From contig NZ_JPMI01000062.1 in the NCBI RefSeq assembly GCF_000733295.1, positions 1-45,837 of the forward strand: a stretch of DNA of 45,837 bases. The letters are read 5' to 3'. Positions 40,790-45,837 of the stretch are shown piece by piece (the first letter of the stretch is position 1; each line of letters opens with the position of its first letter). The translations under genes and the position numbers were made by a program. The notes beneath the pieces were generated by a model, which had not been told where the DNA came from, ran no database searches, and was given only the letters and a program-made list of their open reading frames with translations. Source of the DNA: Archangium violaceum Cb vi76 (GTDB lineage Bacteria > Myxococcota > Myxococcia > Myxococcales > Myxococcaceae).

Positions 40790-41983
40790 TCAGTGCACTG
40801 TCGGCTTGGGCGGACGCGGCTCGCCTTCCTCGTCGTCCTCGAATTCCTGGCCGTTCGTCACGAGCGGCTCTCCGGGCTCGTTCCACTCGGAGGCCAGCGC
40901 ATCCGCCGGCTTCGGCGTGTCCGCTCCGTTGCCCCCGTCCACTGGCTGCGGCGGGGGCGGGTACAGGGCGCGCTGCTGGGCCAGCTCCGCCTCGAGGGCC
41001 GCGCGCAGCTCCGCCTCCTCGGCCACGTCCCGCTCCTCCATCTCGGCCAGGTGCTCTTCCTTCTGCTTGCGCCGCCGCACGTACGCCGCCACCACCAGCC
41101 CCGTCATCCCCAGCCACAGCAGCGAGGAGCTCGTCGTCAGCGGCAGCCAGCCGTAGCGCGCCGCCAGCCCCTCGCGCCACGCCATCTCCTCCACCCACAG
41201 CGACGACTTGAACGCCTTGCCGAAGGCCTGCTCGAAGGGTTGGCCCGTGGCCACCTCGTCCACCAGCCGGCCCATGCCCTCCGGGCCGTACTTCGCCGAC
41301 AGCCACGCCACGAAGGCCGCGCTCTGCGCGTAGGCGATCTCCACGTCCGACGGCAGGTCCGGCCACGCGCTGTGCAGGTGCTCGAAGCGGAACACCTTCT
41401 CCTGCTTCACCGCCCGGAAGAGCGCCGCGTAGTGCGTCATGGACCAGTTCTCGCCCGTCAGGTTCTGCGCCAGGCCCTCCTGGAACCACCGCGGCCAGCC
41501 GCGCGCCAGTTGCCCCAGCGCCACGTGCGCCAGCTCGTGCCGCAGCGTCACCATGCCCTCGGCCCCCGCCAGGGTCAGCGCGTTGAGCAGGACGATCCGG
41601 TGCGACGGGTACGCCAGCGCCACCGCCCAGCCCGGAGGCGCTCCCCCGGGCAGCGCCAGCGCCTCGAACTCCTCGCGGCCCACGCCCACGCGGATCTCCG
41701 TCACCCCCGGCCAGTCCCGCCCCAGCACGCCCACGAAGGCGTCCCGGATGGACTCGATGCTCCCGGCCAGCTGGCGCGCGGAACCCTCGGACCTCGCCGT
41801 GTAGAGCAGGCGGAAGCGGGGGGTGGACACCTCTCCCACCACCAGCGCGGGGCGGGGCATGGGCACCATCGCCGGCTCCACGCCTCCATTGGCGTGGCCA
41901 GCCTCCGGGGTGGGGAGGGTGAGCTCCTGCGCCCGCGCGAGCGGGGCCAGCAACAGCATCAGGAGCAGGAGCAGGTGGCGCAT
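40790..41983 (-). CDS. Membrane-anchored zinc metalloprotease, peptidase MA-like
   Basis: A 397-residue protein. Signal peptide 1-18 (LAPLARA). The large periplasmic catalytic domain (about 45-300) has the zinc motif HELAH, H149-E150-x-x-H153, and a downstream Glu E169 in RWFQEGLAQN as third ligand (gluzincin pattern). One membrane span lies at about 302-322 (SLLWLGMTGLVVAAYV), followed by RRRKQKEEH and a charged, Pro-rich cytoplasmic tail of about 75 residues. Substrates are unknown. An upstream in-frame ATG at 42073 lies inside the previous gene; the start at 41983 gives a clean signal peptide and follows the yggU stop by 7 nt. Last gene of the proC operon. Confidence 0.85.
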   Translation of the reverse strand: MRHLLLLLMLLLAPLARAQELTLPTPEAGHANGGVEPAMVPMPRPALVVGEVSTPRFRLLYTARSEGSARQLAGSIESIRDAFVGVLGRDWPGVTEIRVGVGREEFEALALPGGAPPGWAVALAYPSHRIVLLNALTLAGAEGMVTLRHELAHVALGQLARGWPRWFQEGLAQNLTGENWSMTHYAALFRAVKQEKVFRFEHLHSAWPDLPSDVEIAYAQSAAFVAWLSAKYGPEGMGRLVDEVATGQPFEQAFGKAFKSSLWVEEMAWREGLAARYGWLPLTTSSSLLWLGMTGLVVAAYVRRRKQKEEHLAEMEERDVAEEAELRAALEAELAQQRALYPPPPQPVDGGNGADTPKPADALASEWNEPGEPLVTNGQEFEDDEEGEPRPPKPTVH

Positions 41984-41990
41984 GGGAGCC

Positions 41991-42290
41991 TCACGTGGCT
42001 CCAGACATAACAGCCTCGGCGTGTGCCGCGCCAAGCCCCTCGACTCGCACCCGTTTACGACGCGAGGTGTCACCCGACACCAGGCTCACCTGCCGCCTGG
42101 GCACCCCCAGCTGCTTCGCCAGGAACTCCAGCAGGGCCGCGTTGGCCTCGCCATCCACCGGGGGGGCGGCGAGCTGGATTTTCAGCAGGCCGTCGTGCTC
42201 GCCCACCACGCGCGTGCGCGAGGCCCTCGGCTGCACCACCAGGGCCAGCTCCACCGCGCCGGGCACTTCCTTCACCCAGGGGGCCGCCAT
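41991..42290 (-). CDS. DUF167/YggU family protein
   Basis: A 99-residue small protein of the universally spread DUF167 family (YggU). Family marks: [52 protein letters not shown] and the terminal [13 protein letters not shown]. Function unknown. In many bacteria it is clustered with proC and cell-division genes, as here. The start is 3 nt after the stop of the DivIVA-like gene. Confidence 0.92.
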   Translation of the reverse strand: MAAPWVKEVPGAVELALVVQPRASRTRVVGEHDGLLKIQLAAPPVDGEANAALLEFLAKQLGVPRRQVSLVSGDTSRRKRVRVEGLGAAHAEAVMSGAT

Positions 42291-42293
42291 GGG

Positions 42294-42821
42294 CTACTCG
42301 GCGTTCTGCGCCTTCTTCTGCGTGAGGTACGCCACGTTGTCCTCCACGCGGGCGTAGTCCTTGTCGGCGAAGGTGCGGCCGCTGAACGTCTCCAGCAGCT
42401 TCTGGTGCGCCTCCACCACCGACTTCACCTGGGACTCGAACTGGGCGCGCTGGCGCTTCAGCTCGTTGATGTCCTCCACCACCTGCACCAGCCGCTGGTG
42501 CGCGCCGTGGACGATCTTCTCCGCCTGGTGCTCGGCGTCCGCGAGGATGATCTCCGCTTCCTTCTTGGCCGCGGCCTTCATGTCCTCGCTGATGCGCTGC
42601 GCGGTGACCATCGTCTCCTGCAGGGTGCGCTCGCGCTCCACATGCTGCTCCAGCTTGAGCTGGGTGCGCTTGAGCTCCTCCTTCAGGCCGATGTTCTCCT
42701 TCACCACCTCCTCGAACTCTCCGGCGATGAGCTCCAGGAACGCTTCCACCTCCCGCTTCGAGAAGCCGCGCAGGGCCGTCTCGAAGCGCTTCTGCCGGAT
42801 GTCGAGCGGGGTGATCTTCAT
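42294..42821 (-). CDS. DivIVA-domain coiled-coil protein
   Basis: A 175-residue protein with the DivIVA/GpsB N-terminal motif (MKITPLDIRQKRFETALRGF then REVEAFLELIAGEFE) followed by one long coiled coil (about 30-150, rich in Glu, Lys, Gln). DivIVA proteins bind curved membrane at poles or division sites and act as scaffolds. In the Deltaproteobacteria the function is not well defined. The ATG lies 6 nt after a -10-like TATACT on the - strand, within the region just after proC. Confidence 0.92.
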   Translation of the reverse strand: MKITPLDIRQKRFETALRGFSKREVEAFLELIAGEFEEVVKENIGLKEELKRTQLKLEQHVERERTLQETMVTAQRISEDMKAAAKKEAEIILADAEHQAEKIVHGAHQRLVQVVEDINELKRQRAQFESQVKSVVEAHQKLLETFSGRTFADKDYARVEDNVAYLTQKKAQNAE

Positions 42822-42827
42822 GCCCCC

Positions 42828-42833
42828 AGTATA
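42828..42833 (-). promoter_or_regulatory. Possible -10 box for the divIVA-like gene
   Basis: On the - strand TATACT (5/6 match to TATAAT) is followed by 6 nt and the ATG. The -35 region, inside the end of proC, is weak (CTGGAG at 17-bp spacing). If used, the transcript starts at the ATG. The gene may also be served by readthrough from proC. Confidence 0.4.
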
Positions 42834-42841
42834 AGCCAGCC

Positions 42842-43669
42842 CTAGGACTTCTCCAGGAACTGCTCCCCCAACTCCCTGGCCCGCCGGGTGGCGGCCTCCA
42901 CCGCGTTGATGAGGGTGGTCCGCAGCCCGCCTGCCTCCAGGGTATGCAAGCCGGCGATCGCCGTGCCCCCGGGGCTCGTCACCTGATCCTTGAGCTGTCC
43001 GGGGTGGGCCCCCGTCTCGATGAGCAGCTGGGCGCTGCCCAACACCGTCTGCGCGGCCAGCTTGAGCGCGGTGTAGCGGGGCAGTCCCACCTTCACGCCC
43101 GCGTCCGACAGGGCCTCGATGATGAGGAAGATGTAGGCGGGGCCGCTGCCGGACAGGCCGGTGACGGCGTCCAGGAGGTTCTCGTCCACCACGGTGGTGG
43201 TGCCCACGGACTGGAAGATGCGGGTGGCCACCGCCAGGTCCTCCTCGCTGGCGTGCTCGCCCGGGGACAGCGCGCAGGCGCCCATGCCCACCAGGGACGG
43301 GGTGTTGGGCATGGTGCGGATGATGCGCGCCCCGGCCCCCAGCCGCCGCTCCATGGCCGCGATGGGCACGCCGGCCGCCACGGAGATGATGAGCTTGTGC
43401 GGATCCACCGCCGTGGCCACCTGGACGAGCACCTTGTCCAGCGCCTGCGGCTTCACGGAGAGCACCACCACGTCCGCTTCGCGCACCGCGGCCAGGTTGT
43501 CCTGCGTCGTCCGCACCCCGTAGGTGCGCTCGAGCGTCTCCAGCCGCTCCTTCCGGCGCCCGGTGGCGATGAGGGACCCGGGCTTCGCGTTGCCGGCGCG
43601 CAGCAGGCCCTTGATGAGCGCCTCGGCCATGTTGCCGGCGCCGAGGAAGGCGATCGTCTGTTCGAGCAT
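42842..43669 (-). CDS. proC: Pyrroline-5-carboxylate reductase
   Basis: Final step of proline synthesis: reduces pyrroline-5-carboxylate with NAD(P)H. The 275-residue length is typical. The Rossmann motif AFLGAGNMAEALIKGLL is at the N-terminus. The central VVVLSVKPQ and RTMPNTPSLVGMGACAL and the C-terminal signature (GLSGSGPAYIFLIIEALSDA, then LKDQVTSPGGTAIAGLHTLE) are intact. I chose ATG 43669 (MLEQTIAFLG); a longer open frame up to 43891 is not conserved. The start lies 7 nt after a TAGAAG box on the - strand. Confidence 0.96.
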   Translation of the reverse strand: MLEQTIAFLGAGNMAEALIKGLLRAGNAKPGSLIATGRRKERLETLERTYGVRTTQDNLAAVREADVVVLSVKPQALDKVLVQVATAVDPHKLIISVAAGVPIAAMERRLGAGARIIRTMPNTPSLVGMGACALSPGEHASEEDLAVATRIFQSVGTTTVVDENLLDAVTGLSGSGPAYIFLIIEALSDAGVKVGLPRYTALKLAAQTVLGSAQLLIETGAHPGQLKDQVTSPGGTAIAGLHTLEAGGLRTTLINAVEAATRRARELGEQFLEKS

Positions 43670-43676
43670 CCGCCCG

Positions 43677-43682
43677 CTTCTA
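43677..43682 (-). promoter_or_regulatory. Possible -10 box for proC
   Basis: On the - strand TAGAAG (4/6) precedes the proC ATG by 7 nt, the same layout as other promoters in the window. The -35 match at 16-18 bp spacing is poor. The divergent J-protein gene begins 120 bp away; on its strand a perfect TTGACA lies at 43737-43742, but the nearest -10-like TAGCGC (43758-43763) is only 15 bp further. Confidence 0.35.
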
Positions 43683-43788
43683 CCAGCGCGACCGTCTGGT
43701 TGCAGATTTCTTGACGGGCGATCGGATCGTGGGACCTTGACACCCACAACAGGCCTGTAGCGCCTGCACGGGAGAGGTCGAGAGCACC

Positions 43789-44337
43789 ATGAGCGCGGCG
43801 GCTGCGACGAACTGGAACTGGCGGACCCTGGAGAACGTGGAGGTCGAGTGCACCCACTGCGGTGTGCGCATGAGCGGCCACTCGGGGCCACGGATCAAGT
43901 ACTTCCGCTGCGGCTCGTGCCACCGCTGGGTCTCCAGCGTCTACACGGACGTCTTCCGCGCGGACGCGAAGATGCGCACCCACCCGGTGAAGGAGAAGAC
44001 GGACGGGGACGCCCAGTTCCTCGCCGTGAAGGATCGGCTGGAGGCGTGGCTGGCCGCCATCGACGACCAGGATCCCTACCGGGTGCTGGGGGTGTCGCCC
44101 TCGGACTCCCCCGAGGTGGTGCGGGCCCGCTTCCATGAGCTGGCGCTGGTGCGCCACCCGGACCGCGGTGGCTCCGAGGCGAAGATGCGCGAGCTGAACC
44201 TGGCCTACGAGAAGATCCTCCGCCACCGCCAGCGCAAGCGCATCGAAGCGCTGGAGGCGGGGGCGGCGGTGCGTGGGGCCTCGGCGCTGCCCGCCGCTCG
44301 CGGCCGCCAGGCGCGCGGGGAGGGGGATCAGTTGTAG
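43789..44337 (+). CDS. J-domain protein with N-terminal zinc ribbon
   Basis: A 182-residue protein. The N-terminal part has a four-cysteine zinc ribbon (C21-x-x-C24, C41-x-x-C44: ECTHCGVRMSG then FRCGSCHRWV). A helical linker leads to a C-terminal J domain (about 90-150): DPYRVLGVSPSDSPEVVRAR, the invariant HPD at 123-125 and MRELNLAYEKILRHR. J domains stimulate DnaK ATPase; here the ribbon probably picks the client. It lacks the Gly/Phe and CTD regions of DnaJ, so it is a specialised co-chaperone (type III). Its stop overlaps the end of the opposing gene by 10 nt. Confidence 0.88.
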   Translation: MSAAAATNWNWRTLENVEVECTHCGVRMSGHSGPRIKYFRCGSCHRWVSSVYTDVFRADAKMRTHPVKEKTDGDAQFLAVKDRLEAWLAAIDDQDPYRVLGVSPSDSPEVVRARFHELALVRHPDRGGSEAKMRELNLAYEKILRHRQRKRIEALEAGAAVRGASALPAARGRQARGEGDQL

Positions 44338-45002
44338 ATGTTCTGGTCGCCGCTGGAGCCGCCGCCGCGTTGACCCGCCCGGTACTCGTTGCCGGGCGTG
44401 TGGATGAGGACGATCTCCACGACCTTGTTCTTGCGCGTCTCGTTCGTCTCGGCGAGCACCGGGCCGCGCCAGTGGTTCGGGTCTTCCTCGGCCTTCTTCT
44501 CCAGGTTCTCCACCAGCTTCGGCGTCGCGATGGCGAGCCGGGGAATCAGACACTCCGCCCGGATCACCACCTGGAGATCATTGTCCCGGGTGGGGTTGGG
44601 ATCGTTCGGCGGGAACTCGTCGATGTTGTCGGAGATGGTGACCCGGAAGTCGGGGGGACGGCCCGGCATGACGACCGGCTGCCCGTCGATGCGGCCGTAG
44701 GAGCCCGCGCCCCACTCGTCAACGAGGTCCTCCACCTTGGACTCCGGGTTGTTGTAGCGGGCCCCGGAGGTCGCCGACAGCATCAGGTTCCACTCGTGGT
44801 ACTTCTCCCCGTAGAACTTGCGGCCCCACTGGGCGGCGGACTCGGAGCACGTCTGCGCGTCGATGTCGCGCACGGAGCGGCCGCTGCGCTCCTGCTCCGC
44901 CCCCGTGTACGCGAGGGCGCCGAGGATGATCAGGGCGATCAGCAACGTCACGCCCAGGGCCGTCAACAGGGTGGAACCACGACGAGGGACTCGGGGCTTC
45001 AT
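44328..45002 (-). CDS. Type IV pilus minor pilin, PilX-like
   Basis: A 224-residue protein with a pilin-like N-terminus: short basic leader MKPRVPRRG, then STLLTALGVTLLIALIILGALAYTG. The Glu at position +5 of classical pilins is absent, as in PilX proteins. The rest is a soluble domain with two or more Cys (QTCSESAAQWGRKFYGEKYH, RAECLIPRLAI). The upstream gene stop at 45020 overlaps an in-frame ATG (TGATG), so 45020 is an alternative start. I prefer 45002, which has GGAGAG 10 nt upstream and gives a shorter leader. Minor pilins prime pilus assembly with PilY1 and PilW. Confidence 0.75.
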   Translation of the reverse strand: MKPRVPRRGSTLLTALGVTLLIALIILGALAYTGAEQERSGRSVRDIDAQTCSESAAQWGRKFYGEKYHEWNLMLSATSGARYNNPESKVEDLVDEWGAGSYGRIDGQPVVMPGRPPDFRVTISDNIDEFPPNDPNPTRDNDLQVVIRAECLIPRLAIATPKLVENLEKKAEEDPNHWRGPVLAETNETRKNKVVEIVLIHTPGNEYRAGQRGGGSSGDQNIYN

Positions 45003-45019
45003 GGCACGCTCTCCAACCA

Positions 45020-45837
45020 TCAGATACGGGTTGCGGCGACGTTCTTGAGCAGGACCACGGTGCTGAGCACCCGGCGGCGGTGTCCGCTGGCCTCGGGCCG
45101 GGGGGCTCCTCCGAGGTCGATTCCCCGCTCGAACGGGGTGTCCTCCTGCACGACGTACTCCCCCTCGTCGCTGACCAGGGTGCTGCTCGTGCGCGCCGAG
45201 ATGGAGATCCGGGCGAAGGTGAGCCCCGGGTCCAGCAGGGTCTCCGTGGGCCCCTGGTCGCTGAAGCCGTCATCCGCCACGCCATCGTCGTTGCGGTCGT
45301 AGCCCCACTGCACCTGGAAGTCCTCGATGTCCTTGGCCAGCACCGTCCGCTCCGGAGGCATGAGCGGCGCGAGCGTCCGCGGATTCAACGTCTCCATCAC
45401 CAGGTCCGCCCGTGCCGGGGTCTTGCCCACCGCGTCCACGTACATCACGTGGAAGCGGACGACCCGGACCGGGAACACGGTGGCTCCGGGCTGGATGGGG
45501 ATCAGCGGATCCTGCAGCTGCAGGGGATTGACGGTGCCGGGCATGTCCAACTGGACGACGTTCCTCGCCACGGAGCCATCCATGGTGAGGTTCTTCGTCT
45601 GGATGGGCACCAGCATGGCGCGCTGGAAGTTGGTGATCAGCGCGCTCTCCCCGTCCTGGAAGATCTCCGCCTGGACGCCGGGCGTCGTCGTCAGCCGCCC
45701 ATCCGGTGCCACGCTCACCCGGTCCGAGGCGAGCGGGGTGACCAGCACGGTGCGCCGATCCGCGCCGTAGCGGACCAGCGTCAGCGTGTCGGGCCTCTGC
45801 GGCATGTCCCCGTCGTGCAGGGCCGAGATGCCGTTGG
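45020..45837 (-). CDS. Type IV pilus minor pilin PilW-like (5' part outside window)
   Basis: The frame stays open to the window end, so the N-terminal methylation segment is not seen. The visible 271 residues include the PilW-type core: ISALHDGDMPQRPDTLTLVR, ERTVLAKDIEDFQVQWGYD with DRNDDGVADDGF, and a C-terminal strand RRRVLSTVVLLKN. The WGYDRNDDG stretch is the characteristic PilW site. The gene is followed by pilX-like with overlapping TGATG, an operon of minor pilins that continues past the window. Confidence 0.78.
   Translation of the reverse strand, partial: NGISALHDGDMPQRPDTLTLVRYGADRRTVLVTPLASDRVSVAPDGRLTTTPGVQAEIFQDGESALITNFQRAMLVPIQTKNLTMDGSVARNVVQLDMPGTVNPLQLQDPLIPIQPGATVFPVRVVRFHVMYVDAVGKTPARADLVMETLNPRTLAPLMPPERTVLAKDIEDFQVQWGYDRNDDGVADDGFSDQGPTETLLDPGLTFARISISARTSSTLVSDEGEYVVQEDTPFERGIDLGGAPRPEASGHRRRVLSTVVLLKNVAATRI

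Noticed and set aside
40160-42010. A 616-codon + strand frame opposite the metalloprotease
   Set aside because: The - strand frame has a signal peptide, HELAH motif and membrane span; the + strand product is Arg/Pro/His-rich shadow sequence.

Overview
The window is high-GC DNA (about two-thirds G+C wherever I counted). Its gene content points to a myxobacterium of the suborder Cystobacterineae (Archangium, Cystobacter, Myxococcus relatives): Tgl-type TPR lipoprotein, FHA-rich Tad-like secretion genes, an AHH toxin with an Imm11-type immunity protein, and a kinase with a PEGA domain. The genus is inference; there is no 16S gene here.

Layout. (1) 1-12,953 is the classic translation/transcription block on the + strand: the end of tuf, rpmG, tRNA-Trp, secE, nusG, rplK, rplA, a 414-bp leader, rplJ, rplL, rpoB and rpoC, closed by a strong intrinsic terminator. 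(2) 13,181-20,788: a phasin-like protein, a lytic transglycosylase, two conserved unknowns, the pilus-assembly lipoprotein Tgl, a RodZ-like HTH membrane protein, recO, a PfkB sugar kinase, and a membrane Ser/Thr kinase with a PEGA tail. (3) 20,843-23,912: glyQ and glyS, overlapping. (4) 24,029-34,980: seven + strand genes forming a Tad-like secretion cluster: two surface lipoproteins, an RHH-FHA protein, a prepilin peptidase, a secretin, an FHA-CpaF ATPase and a double-FHA membrane protein. This resembles one of the two clusters of the Kil contact-dependent prey-killing machine known from Myxococcus xanthus. (5) 35,074-39,745: polA, whose proofreading motifs are lost, followed with overlapping stops and starts by a polymorphic AHH nuclease toxin and its immunity gene; the latter is clearly poorer in GC. 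(6) 39,761-43,669, - strand: a terminator with an adjacent potential structured RNA, an unknown gene, and the operon proC, divIVA-like, yggU, membrane metalloprotease. (7) 43,789-45,837: a zinc-ribbon J-protein (+) and two type IV pilus minor-pilin genes (-), the last running off the window.

Most interesting points: the FHA-saturated Tad/Kil cluster (four FHA domains with intact phosphothreonine-binding residues, plus a kinase 9 kb away); the toxin-immunity cassette inserted directly behind polA; a possible 208-nt structured RNA closed by a 15-bp perfect inverted repeat beside a - strand terminator; and repeated placement of start codons 6-13 nt after a -10 box, which suggests leaderless mRNAs. 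Long stop-free antisense frames are common but are side effects of high GC and were left out.
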